A DNA stretch of 7,579 bases, taken from JAQVUB01 sp033809415 (GTDB taxonomy: Bacteria > Verrucomicrobiota > Lentisphaeria > Oligosphaerales > Oligosphaeraceae). Each line of letters opens with the position of its first letter. Position 1 is the stretch's first letter. Below the pieces are notes generated by a model. That model worked only from the letters and a program-made list of their open reading frames with translations. It did not search any database and was not told where the DNA came from. A program made the translations under genes and the position numbers. Positions 1 to 6,761 of the stretch are shown here, piece by piece. Where the stretch lies: assembly GCA_033809415.1 (NCBI GenBank), contig JAPXLT010000237.1, forward strand, positions 1 to 7,579, given 5' to 3'.

Positions 1-36
1 AGGTGAAGCTGTGCGGAGCACTGCGGAACCTGGGGT
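1..36 (-). repeat. REP-like hairpin element, edge-truncated copy
   Basis: The window opens with AGGTGAAGC (1-9), 13 bases, then GCGGAACCTGGGGT (23-36). Both words occur in the reverse complement of the hairpin at 209-237, where they are joined with almost no intervening sequence. This is therefore a second copy in the opposite orientation with a longer loop. Its outer CCCC arm would lie just left of the window. Similarity continues weakly to about 75: ACCCACCC here matches ATCCCACC in the other copy, and GAGGCGGC occurs in both. Confidence 0.55.
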
Positions 37-199
37 CGGAACCCACCCAAAACCATTACGCCGCATCGAGGCGGCGCTGTCGCAGCTTGGATGTGCGGCG
101 GCAAATAAAGACGCGCAAGCCAACGTTTTCCCATTGCTTCCAGCGCGCATTGTTGGCACCGGTTCATGTGCCGCCTCTCCGAGGCTTTGGTGGTGGTGG

Positions 200-240
200 G
201 ATGCCATGCCCCAGGTTCCGCTTCGCTTCACCTGGGGTTA
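200..240 (+). repeat. REP-like GC-rich hairpin element
   Basis: CCCCAGGT (209-216) pairs perfectly with ACCTGGGG (230-237) across a 13-base pyrimidine-rich loop, and a G:T pair extends the stem by one. An inverted relative lies at 1-36. The pattern is that of intergenic REP-type palindromes common in PVC bacteria, but I cannot assign it to a named family from this window. It could be transcribed as a stem-loop, or could be a target for a REP-associated transposase encoded elsewhere. Confidence 0.6.
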
Positions 241-276
241 CTCATGGTGCTACGCCTCCGGCGTTGGATGCCTCCG

Positions 277-288
277 ACGCAATTGCGT
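277..288. promoter_or_regulatory. Perfect 12-bp palindrome
   Basis: ACGCAATTGCGT is a perfect two-fold symmetric sequence lying about 190 bases before the hydrolase start. It could be an operator half-site pair or part of the adjacent GC-rich repeat family. No bound protein can be named and no promoter overlaps it clearly. Confidence 0.3.
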
Positions 289-344
289 AAAGCCGACCTT
301 GGCACACAGGAATTTCGCCAGAGCAGACTCATCCGTCAAAGCAG

Positions 345-408
345 CAACCCTAAAAAAATTTTCGTGTCTTTTCGTTGTTTAAAAAAGGGTTGTAGGCACC
401 AGCCCAAG
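345..408 (-). repeat. Composite CACGAA intergenic repeat, copy A
   Basis: Read on the minus strand, this has the same order of parts as the tandem units at 7401-7512. First comes a GGGCT...CCTACAACCC stem-loop segment (+ strand 387-408), then T6 (381-386), then AACAACGAA and GACACGAAAA words (about 355-380). It ends with an extra CCC arm, so that CAACCC (345-350) can pair with GGGTTG (387-392). The copy lies between the GC-rich REP elements and the hydrolase ribosome site. Confidence 0.65.
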
Positions 409-454
409 TTACATTATGTTGAAATTACCTGATTTAGTATTCCAGGCATAAACC

Positions 455-461
455 GGAGAGG
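455..461 (+). promoter_or_regulatory. Ribosome-binding site of the large hydrolase
   Basis: GGAGAGG ends 7 bases before the ATG at 469. It is a strong Shine-Dalgarno match and supports this start over any internal methionine, together with the signal peptide that begins directly at this ATG. Confidence 0.75.
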
Positions 462-468
462 CAGGGAC

Positions 469-3400
469 ATGACAAAAAAGGTTCTTTTTCTTGCAGTGTG
501 CGCTTTCAGCAGTATTCTGATGGCCGTTCCGCTTAACCTAAAAGAAGGCAAATCCAGCGGTTCTGTGACCATCGAGGGCAATACTGCCATTATGCGTAAG
601 AATGCCCAGATTTTGTATCCGGACTTTAAAGTAGGTACAGACAACGGCAAGATATCGTTTGATATCCGATTTGACTTTGATACTGGGGAAGTGTCAGCCA
701 ACTACAAGGACAATCCTCTTACCGGTCAATCTCTTATTACGATCCGACGTCAGGACGGGCTGTACCTGAACATTTATTTTATTTTTGACACTGCCCCTAG
801 GATGTGCGTGGCTGTATTCGGCGAGGGGCATAAAATTTACCAGTACACTGACCATAGATTCAATTTCAAGAAAGATGAATTTTATCATGTGGAAGTATCC
901 TACGGCAATGCAATCAAAACGCTGATCAATGGCAATCCCAGTACGAAACCCAGCGACCAGGAACATCTTTTCGGAAACGTGGAGGACGTTCAAATGGACC
1001 TGATAATAGGCAATGCTGACAAGGAGAGCAGATACACCGTCAAGAATATTGACATTCAGTCAAATGACAGTACTCCGGAGCGCATTAGCATTCCGACTGT
1101 CTCGGGAAGCATACCTGACATTGATGGTGAAATCACTGAGGATTTCTGGAAGCGCTGCGCACCAATCACCGGATTCATCAATGGCTTTACCACGAAGGAT
1201 GTCGCAACAGAACAGCCTGTCATGTACATTGGCATGACTGGAAATGGCATTTATATCGCAGGAATCATTCCAGCCATGGCTGGGACCATGCCGCGCGCCA
1301 GTTGCAGCAAGCGGGATGGGCAGATATACCTGGATGATGCGGTGGAATTCCGCTTCCAGCGCCAAAAAGGCGACAAATTTCGTATTTTCATGATCAACTG
1401 CAACGGTTTTATCTATGACAGCCTGGAAACTCCAGGAAAACATTCCGCCGACTCGACGCTGTATGATCCGGAATGGAAACAGGCCGTTGCATCCAAGGGA
1501 AACATATGGCAGTTTGAGGCATTCTTGCCATTCGCTGCAATCGGCGGAAAGCCTGCGCCGGGCGATATATGGAAAGGGAACTTCTGTGTTGACCGGGCCG
1601 GCAACCTCGGAAATGGGATCAGTCTGTTCCAAGCGCAGAACTACAATGACGAGTCAACCTTCGGCGAGTTCTACTTTACTGGCAAAAGTCAGGCAGTCGG
1701 CATAGAGAAATTCACGTCCGGAGCGGCCATGCAGCCGGTGGTCACGATCTTCAAGCCGGGCGACAGGCAACCGGTTGTCTATACAAGAGAACGCCTCTTC
1801 AATCCGCAAGGAACCAAGATAGACACCTTCGAGTTCAGATTTGCTGACACCGACACGGCCTTGTATCAGGCACCTGAAGTGGCGCCCGGGGTCTATCGCC
1901 TCGAACTCTGCGCATATGATGCTGACGACAACAATCTTTTGCGCAGGGTTGTTTCATGCAGGGTTGCCCCTCGCGTGGTGACAGAAGTCACACATTATGC
2001 TTATTGGGAAACTGCCATGGCTAAAATGCGCGTTGCCGAAGGTGCTGTCAAAGGCGCTAAAATGGCACGAGTATCCCTTCTGGACGAAAGCGGAAGATCA
2101 CTCGGATTCCATCAGGAAACAAGACTGAAAGAGACGATGAGGTTTCCCTTCAGCACAAAATCGCGCTCGCCGGGAAAATATACGATCCTTTTCGAACTGA
2201 AGGATGCCGATGGAAAGGTGTTGGATACAACTCGGCGCTCACTGGAAATATTTCCGAAGCCGGCCTGGTTTGACAATCAGATCGGCATAGACCACACAGT
2301 GCCTTATCCGTGGACGCCTGTAACAGGCGACAGGCAGCGGCTGTCTGTCTGGAACAGGACGTTCCATTTCAACGGAAAGGCATTCCCGCAGCAAATCCAA
2401 AATGGGAAAACACAGCTTTTCGCCAGTGCTCCTCAGCTGTCACTGAAACTTGCGGGTAGCCAGACGATTCAGCTGCATGACATGGTTATTGAATCCGAAG
2501 ACGTATTCGATGACCAGATCACTTTCCACGCAAAGAAAAATGTAGCGGGGTATACTGTCAATCTTGACTATAAAGTTGAATTTGATGGATGCGCCCGCTG
2601 CGACATCACCATTACTCCTCCAGCAAAGGGCGGAACCATCAACAGCTTTTTCCTTGATTTCCCGCTGAAGAAAGAATGGGGTAAATTTCTCATGAGCGGA
2701 GATGGCTCCGGCATGGCAGCACTCCCCATCACCGCCAAGATGGAAAAGCCGTTCAGCCCTTACAACTGGGTTGGAAATGAACGCGGCGGCATGGCTATAT
2801 TCTACGAAAGCGAACAGTATTGGACACCGTCAAACAGCAAGGCCATTACGATCCTGCCACGGGGCGACAGTACAATCTGGCATTATGAAGTGATCAATTC
2901 GCCTATTTCCCTGACCGAGCCCATCACGCTGACTTTCGGCATGATGCCGACTCCTGTGCGCCCGGCCAATACCAATAACCCATTCGCAAATGCGAAGCAC
3001 GGCGCCGGTCCCGCGATGTACAGCTACGGCGAGACTCTGATGTACAGGGTGCCTGAGGCTGCACGCAAGTCCGGATGCATCGAGTTCATGATGAAAAGGG
3101 AATATTCGCTCGGATATCCGGCAACCGAATTCTTCCAGTTCCTGCCTGCTCAGAATATTTCGCCTTTCTCATTTTTCGCAAACCGAAATGGTCAGATTTC
3201 ATTTATACGCGGAAACAAGGTTCTTGCAACCGGAACTGTCGAAGGTGGGCAGGATGTGTTCAGGAATGTGGCTGTCGCATGGAATAACGGAACCATCACA
3301 TTGCTGTACGATGGTCGGAAAATACTGGAATACGAACTTGATGAAAAAGAAGTGCCCATCTTCACGAATGCCATGGAAAATGGGCATCTCGTCATCGGCG

Positions 3401-4788
3401 GCTGTCAGGCATGGAGAAGCAATTCATCCGATATGCTCATCGACGAAGTCAGAATCTCTAAATCCATGCGAGCAGAAACGGTACCGACAGCGCCCAGAAA
3501 AGCAGATGCGGATACTCTGTTAATCGATCATTTGGACGAATCATTCGTGCCTGACGGATTCTCGATGCTCACTGCCGCTGGCGGAGAAGCCTCATCAGGA
3601 AGCAGATTCATCGAGGGCGCTTTCGGAAAAGGCTTGTCACTCTACAGCGAAAAGCCAATGTCGGATGCAAAACGCCGCAAGGAAATATTCAAAGCTGAAA
3701 TCGAACTGATATGGAAATGGCATACTGATGGCCATTCGCCAACAGGAGAATATCTCTGGCCGCCGGACTACTTCCATCCGCTAAATCCACGCGTTGACAA
3801 AATCGCAAAGGAAGCGCATGCGAACAACTACAAATTCATCGCGTACTGCATCTACCCGGCGATTCACTATCCGTCTCCGTTGGCAGACCAGTTCCGAGCG
3901 GAATGGCAGGTCGAGCCTGTCAATATGCTGCCTTATGCTCCGCCGGCGGGGCACAACATGCTGACAACGTCAATGGCTGCCAAAGGATGGGCAGACTATC
4001 TTATCGCCGGTCTTGAAGACGCCTTTAAAATGTACGGATTCAATGGCATATATACTGATGGCGGGGTCGCAGTACATGCATCCACAAATGCGTTTCATGG
4101 TGCCGGGTGGACGGACGCAAAGGGCAACCGCAGACCGTCCTGGCCATTCTTTGCCGCACGCGACAACTTCAAGAGAATCTACAAGTTCGTCAAGAAAGAT
4201 AATAAGGACAATGTCGTGGTCAACCACATTTCTTTCACCTTGCCGATGATGACGACTTCATTCTCTGACCTGATCTACACTGGTGAACATGAAAACTACT
4301 ACGATATGAACACAGCGCGTCTGCGTTTCAATTCAGCGCCATGGGGACCGCAGGTAGTCCTGCTCGGTGCCAGCGACCATATGTTCTCAGCGCTCCATCA
4401 AATGACGGGACTGCTTGTCGGAACGAGCAATTGGCCTCACTCGATAACCGGTCGCCGCGACAATGCGCGCAAGCAACTGCGCATCCAGCAGGCCTATGAA
4501 GCATTCGATACAGTGAATGCGGAATTCATTCCATTCTACGACATGGAAGAAAAGCTTGACATCACACTGCCGGACAAAATCTACGCCTGCTGCTACAGGC
4601 AGGGTGAAAAGTGGCTTATGCTGGTCGCCAACTATACAAAAGAAGTAAAGCAGGTGGAAATAAAGTTGCCGTCAACAGTCAAGGCTGCTCACTCCGCACT
4701 GACACAGGCACCAATACCGCATTCATCCTCCGTAATCACACCAAGTGTCCTGCCAGAAAACTTCCAGCTCATCGAAATCAAGTTTTGA
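469..4788 (+). CDS. Secreted multidomain GH123-like (DUF6067-type) glycoside hydrolase
   Basis: This is probably an exported polysaccharide- or glycan-degrading enzyme of 1439 residues. Seen: a signal peptide (Lys3-Lys4, a hydrophobic run to about 18, likely cut after LMA at about 19); a lectin-like sandwich (about 25-195); a CBM9-like module (about 207-402, beginning PDIDGEITEDFW); Ig-like segments (about 405-600); and a GH123-like N-terminal sandwich (about 618-832). The last has its typical landmarks, WVGNERGGMAIFYES from residue 767 and FGMMPTPVRP from 823. A second LamG-like domain follows (about 843-1000), then a fragment resembling only the first strands of another (about 1017-1059). 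A barrel-like catalytic region spans about 1070-1360, with candidate acids Asp1197 in GIYTDGG and Glu1273/Glu1275 in GEHENYY. A C-terminal beta domain (about 1363-1439) ends the protein. No membrane anchor or sorting tail is visible. Family membership is inferred from these patterns. The substrate is unknown and the catalytic residues are guesses. The gene stands alone and converges with the membrane-protein gene. Confidence 0.75.
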   Translation: MTKKVLFLAVCAFSSILMAVPLNLKEGKSSGSVTIEGNTAIMRKNAQILYPDFKVGTDNGKISFDIRFDFDTGEVSANYKDNPLTGQSLITIRRQDGLYLNIYFIFDTAPRMCVAVFGEGHKIYQYTDHRFNFKKDEFYHVEVSYGNAIKTLINGNPSTKPSDQEHLFGNVEDVQMDLIIGNADKESRYTVKNIDIQSNDSTPERISIPTVSGSIPDIDGEITEDFWKRCAPITGFINGFTTKDVATEQPVMYIGMTGNGIYIAGIIPAMAGTMPRASCSKRDGQIYLDDAVEFRFQRQKGDKFRIFMINCNGFIYDSLETPGKHSADSTLYDPEWKQAVASKGNIWQFEAFLPFAAIGGKPAPGDIWKGNFCVDRAGNLGNGISLFQAQNYNDESTFGEFYFTGKSQAVGIEKFTSGAAMQPVVTIFKPGDRQPVVYTRERLFNPQGTKIDTFEFRFADTDTALYQAPEVAPGVYRLELCAYDADDNNLLRRVVSCRVAPRVVTEVTHYAYWETAMAKMRVAEGAVKGAKMARVSLLDESGRSLGFHQETRLKETMRFPFSTKSRSPGKYTILFELKDADGKVLDTTRRSLEIFPKPAWFDNQIGIDHTVPYPWTPVTGDRQRLSVWNRTFHFNGKAFPQQIQNGKTQLFASAPQLSLKLAGSQTIQLHDMVIESEDVFDDQITFHAKKNVAGYTVNLDYKVEFDGCARCDITITPPAKGGTINSFFLDFPLKKEWGKFLMSGDGSGMAALPITAKMEKPFSPYNWVGNERGGMAIFYESEQYWTPSNSKAITILPRGDSTIWHYEVINSPISLTEPITLTFGMMPTPVRPANTNNPFANAKHGAGPAMYSYGETLMYRVPEAARKSGCIEFMMKREYSLGYPATEFFQFLPAQNISPFSFFANRNGQISFIRGNKVLATGTVEGGQDVFRNVAVAWNNGTITLLYDGRKILEYELDEKEVPIFTNAMENGHLVIGGCQAWRSNSSDMLIDEVRISKSMRAETVPTAPRKADADTLLIDHLDESFVPDGFSMLTAAGGEASSGSRFIEGAFGKGLSLYSEKPMSDAKRRKEIFKAEIELIWKWHTDGHSPTGEYLWPPDYFHPLNPRVDKIAKEAHANNYKFIAYCIYPAIHYPSPLADQFRAEWQVEPVNMLPYAPPAGHNMLTTSMAAKGWADYLIAGLEDAFKMYGFNGIYTDGGVAVHASTNAFHGAGWTDAKGNRRPSWPFFAARDNFKRIYKFVKKDNKDNVVVNHISFTLPMMTTSFSDLIYTGEHENYYDMNTARLRFNSAPWGPQVVLLGASDHMFSALHQMTGLLVGTSNWPHSITGRRDNARKQLRIQQAYEAFDTVNAEFIPFYDMEEKLDITLPDKIYACCYRQGEKWLMLVANYTKEVKQVEIKLPSTVKAAHSALTQAPIPHSSSVITPSVLPENFQLIEIKF

Positions 4789-4809
4789 GCAAGTAATAAC
4801 GGAAAAAGC

Positions 4810-4866
4810 AACAACCCCTATAAAAATTTTCGTGCCTTTTCGTGTGGTTCGTTGTTAAAAAATCCT
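4810..4866 (-). repeat. Composite CACGAA intergenic repeat, copy B
   Basis: On the minus strand this reads T6 (4862-4857), AACAACGAACC, ACACGAAAAGG and CACGAAAAT, matching the core of the 7457-7512 unit almost base for base. It then ends in GGGGTTGT. The GC stem-loop part found in the other copies is missing. In its place upstream of the T6 is a weak 4-bp stem (AGCA 4867-4870 with TGCT 4878-4881). The copy fills most of the convergent gap between the hydrolase and the membrane-protein gene, so it could influence 3' ends on both strands. Confidence 0.7.
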
Positions 4867-4884
4867 AGCATTCTCGCTGCTTGC

Positions 4885-5562
4885 TCAAAACAGGTTTTTC
4901 AGCGGTTCGATGATCAGGTTTTGCAGTAGCAGCAGGATTTTGCTCGATAGGCTGTAGAGGCCATGTTTCCATTGTCTGGTGACAGTGAGGGTTGCCAGGA
5001 AGAAGAAAAGAGCGTTCATGACCAGGATCAGGGTCAGGGAAAAGACTTTTCCCTTGTGTTTCAGGTCGGCTTGTCCCTTGCTCAGCGCGATGAACGTCAA
5101 AACCAGGTGATAGGAGTAAGACAGTCCCAGCAGGCCGGCAAGCCATGGATGAAGCGGCACCAGGGCACCCGGGAAAATCAGATCGAGCAGTCCCCATATT
5201 CCAGTGAAAAGCAGGAAATAGAAGGGGACGAAATACGGCGCCAGGATGATCCAGACATTGGGGGCCTTGATTTCGACATATCCGCTGCTGCCCCCGCAGC
5301 GGAACTTGCCGGTTTCTTTGCGGAAGAGCTTGGCCATGATCCAATGTGTGGTTTCATGACCGAAGACATAGAGCGGAGTCATGCGGCTGACCATGGTGAA
5401 GAGGGCTGACCCGAGCAGGAATCCACCGGCAAAAAACCAGGTTAGATGATCTTTCGGGAAAAAAACTGCCGCTTCGAGTTCCGCCCAGACCAATGCATAG
5501 GTCAGCAGCAGAAAGACCGGTACACACAGCCAGCGAAGTAAAATGCCTGCAAATTTCTTCAT
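4885..5562 (-). CDS. Membrane protein with HETTH motif, M50-like putative metalloprotease
   Basis: A 225-residue, strongly hydrophobic protein with about five membrane segments (about 7-27, 41-61, 102-126, 140-161, 173-193). His69-Glu70-Thr-Thr-His73, near the end of the second segment, fits the HExxH zinc site of intramembrane proteases of the M50/site-2 type. Asp166, in KGQADLKHKG, is a candidate third zinc ligand. That last point is my inference, because the usual M50 NxxPxxxxDG motif is not evident. The ATG at 5562 lies 8 bases beyond the fabH stop on the same strand, with only a weak TTGGA ahead of it, so translation is probably coupled to fabH. Possible roles are cleavage of a membrane-bound regulator or envelope protein, or a non-proteolytic relative. 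The substrate cannot be read from the sequence. Confidence 0.65.
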   Translation of the reverse strand: MKKFAGILLRWLCVPVFLLLTYALVWAELEAAVFFPKDHLTWFFAGGFLLGSALFTMVSRMTPLYVFGHETTHWIMAKLFRKETGKFRCGGSSGYVEIKAPNVWIILAPYFVPFYFLLFTGIWGLLDLIFPGALVPLHPWLAGLLGLSYSYHLVLTFIALSKGQADLKHKGKVFSLTLILVMNALFFFLATLTVTRQWKHGLYSLSSKILLLLQNLIIEPLKNLF

Positions 5563-5570
5563 CGTCCAAA

Positions 5571-6557
5571 TTATGCTGTCGGTTGCCAGCGGATCAGGTT
5601 GCCGCCGTAAGTCAGGCCGCCTCCGAAAGCGATGGTCATGATCAGTTCGTCCGGCTTCAGTTTTCCTTGTTCCCGGAGTTCATCAAGAAGGATAGGGATC
5701 GAGGCAGAAGAGGTATTTGCGACTTGGTCGATATTGGCGTGCATGCGTGTGATCGGGATGTCCAGGCGTCTGGCCAGGGTTTCCAGGATTCTCATATTGG
5801 CCTGATGCGGAACGATATGGGCAATGTCGCTGATATGCAGTTCGTTATCCTTCAGAATTTTAAGGACGACTTGTTCGAGACACCTCACGGCGACACTGAA
5901 CGTTGTGCGTCCCTGCATCTGGACATACGATGGAGCAACCGGTTCCCGACTGCGTGGCAGGCGGCTGGCGCCATCAACGTAGAGTAGGTGTGAATTTTCC
6001 CCGTCAGCACGTAGGTAGCTGTAGAGAAGACCCTTTTCCCGGGATGGGGTCAGAACGACCGCAGCGGCGCCATCGCCGAAGAGGATGCAGGTTTCCCGGC
6101 TCTCCCAGTCCGTAATGCGTGAGAGCATCTCGTTGGCTACAATCAGAACTGGCCTTTGATTGCAGATTGCCCAGCAACGGGCCATTTCCAAGGCATAGAC
6201 AAAGCCGGAACAGGCTGCCAGCAGATCGAAGGCCGCCGCAGTTGTTGCACCGAGACGGTGTTGCAGCAGGCAGGCCGAGGAAGGCAGATAGTTGTAGTCC
6301 CCCGTACAAGTGGAGAGCAGGATCAACCCGAGTTCATCCGCCCCGATGCCGGCATCGGCCAAGGCTTTTCGGGAAGCCTCGAAAGCCATATCGACAGGGG
6401 CTTGAGAATCATCGGCAATGTGTCGTTGCCGGATTCCAGTATGCGAGAAAATCCACTCATCACTGGTATCGAGGTTTTTGGACAAGTCATCATTTGTGAC
6501 TACACGTTCGGGGAGGTAGGAGCCGGTACCGACTATTTTTACATGTTTGTATGGCAA
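5571..6557 (-). CDS. fabH: 3-oxoacyl-ACP synthase III (KASIII) family protein
   Basis: KASIII joins acetyl-CoA or another acyl-CoA primer to malonyl-ACP to start fatty-acid synthesis in the cytoplasm. With the TTG start the protein is 328 residues, a normal FabH length. The Cys-His-Asn triad is complete: Cys116 in LLAACSGFVYA, His251 in VPHQANMRI and Asn281 in VANTSSASIP. The N-terminal VGTGSYLPERVVTN, DEWIFSHTGIRQR (from residue 33), ILFGDGAAAVV (from 158) and the C-terminal AFGGGLTYGGNLIRW also fit. TTG at 6557 is chosen because GGAG lies 7 bases upstream and homology begins about five residues in. The in-frame ATG at 6782 would translate a repeat and overlap the divergent gene. No plsX, fabD, fabG or acpP is adjacent, so this may be a specialised or primer-selective copy rather than the housekeeping enzyme. 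It is first in a two-gene operon. Confidence 0.9.
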   Translation of the reverse strand: MPYKHVKIVGTGSYLPERVVTNDDLSKNLDTSDEWIFSHTGIRQRHIADDSQAPVDMAFEASRKALADAGIGADELGLILLSTCTGDYNYLPSSACLLQHRLGATTAAAFDLLAACSGFVYALEMARCWAICNQRPVLIVANEMLSRITDWESRETCILFGDGAAAVVLTPSREKGLLYSYLRADGENSHLLYVDGASRLPRSREPVAPSYVQMQGRTTFSVAVRCLEQVVLKILKDNELHISDIAHIVPHQANMRILETLARRLDIPITRMHANIDQVANTSSASIPILLDELREQGKLKPDELIMTIAFGGGLTYGGNLIRWQPTA

Positions 6558-6563
6558 ATCAAA

Positions 6564-6568
6564 TCTCC
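6564..6568 (-). promoter_or_regulatory. Ribosome-binding site fixing the fabH TTG start
   Basis: On the minus strand GGAGA precedes TTG, with GGAG 7 bases from the start codon. The nearest internal ATG encodes residue 57, beyond conserved FabH sequence, so this site decides the start. Confidence 0.75.
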
Positions 6569-6575
6569 AAAATGT

Positions 6576-6611
6576 CTTTTTCACCACGAAAGGCACAAAA
6601 AGACACGAAAT
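6576..6611 (+). repeat. CACGAA repeat core, copy C, in the fabH leader
   Basis: CTTTTTCACCACGAAAGG, then CACAAAAAGA and CACGAAAT: a core of the CACGAA family with a roughly 10-base internal spacing and no GC stem-loop. It lies inside the predicted fabH 5' leader, where it would be transcribed as its complement, and ends about 8 bases before the fabH ribosome site. In the fabH frame it reads without a stop, which creates a false N-terminal extension. Confidence 0.6.
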
Positions 6612-6642
6612 GTTTAAGGTTATTGCTCTAATGGATGAGCGG

Positions 6643-6677
6643 TTTTCTCCAGAAAATTTTCCTATTAAGCAGGAAAA
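6643..6677. promoter_or_regulatory. Overlapping inverted repeats in the fabH leader
   Basis: Three symmetric elements overlap: TTTTCT-CC-AGAAAA (6643-6656), GAAAATTTTC (6652-6661) and TTTTCCT-N7-AGGAAAA (6657-6677, a perfect 7-bp stem). They fall about 12 to 45 bases after the predicted fabH transcription start. They could be secondary operators or alternative RNA stems. AT-rich symmetry also arises by chance, so confidence is modest. Confidence 0.35.
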
Positions 6678-6695
6678 AGATTCGGACGCTTGTAT

Positions 6696-6724
6696 AGTAT
6701 AACATTTCGAGAGTTTTTTTGCAA
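6696..6724 (-). promoter_or_regulatory. Predicted sigma70-type promoter for the fabH operon
   Basis: On the minus strand, TTGCAA (6724-6719) is followed by exactly 17 bases and TATACT (6701-6696), close to the TTGACA/TATAAT consensus. The start of transcription would be near 6688, giving a leader of about 130 bases before the fabH TTG. The -35 box overlaps the left arm of the palindrome at 6721-6736. The TATAGTATAAC run could also serve a plus-strand promoter for the regulator, but no good -35 box is present in that direction. Confidence 0.55.
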
Positions 6725-6736
6725 AACGCGTTTTGC
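6721..6736. promoter_or_regulatory. Perfect 16-bp palindrome, candidate TetR operator
   Basis: GCAAAACG followed by CGTTTTGC is a perfect two-fold symmetric site of the size TetR-family dimers usually bind. It overlaps the -35 box of the predicted fabH promoter and lies 25 bases before the regulator's ATG, inside the region that must be transcribed or initiated for the regulator itself. Binding would plausibly repress both directions. The location next to a divergent tetR gene is the main support. Binding itself is inference. Confidence 0.6.
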
Positions 6737-6749
6737 CAAGTGCTTTGTT

Positions 6750-6753
6750 GAGG
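6750..6753 (+). promoter_or_regulatory. Ribosome-binding site fixing the TetR start
   Basis: GAGG (within TTGAGGGTG) lies 8 bases before ATG 6762. The alternative in-frame ATG at 6690 has no such site. It would also read 24 residues through the promoter and palindrome that are not part of a TetR fold. Confidence 0.7.
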
Positions 6754-6761
6754 GTGCTCGC

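Larger units (their letters stand above)
1..468. other. Gene-free upstream region, GC-rich then AT-rich
   Basis: I see no credible gene here. The open frames are short, mutually overlapping and lack a ribosome-binding site, and they run through hairpin elements. Positions 1 to about 300 are GC-rich and hold inverted REP-like elements, a small hairpin (59-64 pairing with 71-76, loop ATCGAG), another (252-256 with 260-264) and a perfect palindrome (277-288). From about 340 to 468 the sequence is AT-rich. It carries one copy of a dispersed CACGAA repeat and then the ribosome site of the downstream gene. No confident promoter could be picked for that gene. Confidence 0.7.

Noticed and set aside
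3..382. Overlapping plus-strand open frames of 88 to 123 codons
   Set aside because: They run through REP-like hairpins and the CACGAA repeat, have no ribosome site, have low-complexity composition and overlap one another in three frames.
390..417. Possible hydrolase promoter TTGTAG-N16-CATTAT
   Set aside because: Only about half of the consensus bases match and the -35 box lies inside the repeat, so I do not annotate it.
1060..1632. 190-codon minus-strand open frame within the hydrolase gene
   Set aside because: It is antisense to a well-supported coding region, shows no recognisable domain, and has no neighbour or ribosome site to support it.
4857..4881. Intrinsic terminator for the fabH operon
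   Set aside because: The stem (AGCA/TGCT) is only four base pairs and is separated from the T6 by AGGA, which is too weak to call.
4865..5409. Open frames of 148 and 159 codons overlapping the membrane-protein gene
   Set aside because: The 225-residue frame has clear membrane segments, an HETTH motif and tight operon spacing. The others are out-of-frame shadows.
6690..6761. Upstream ATG for the TetR gene
   Set aside because: There is no ribosome site. The 24 added residues come from the promoter and palindrome, and the downstream ATG has GAGG at 8 bases.
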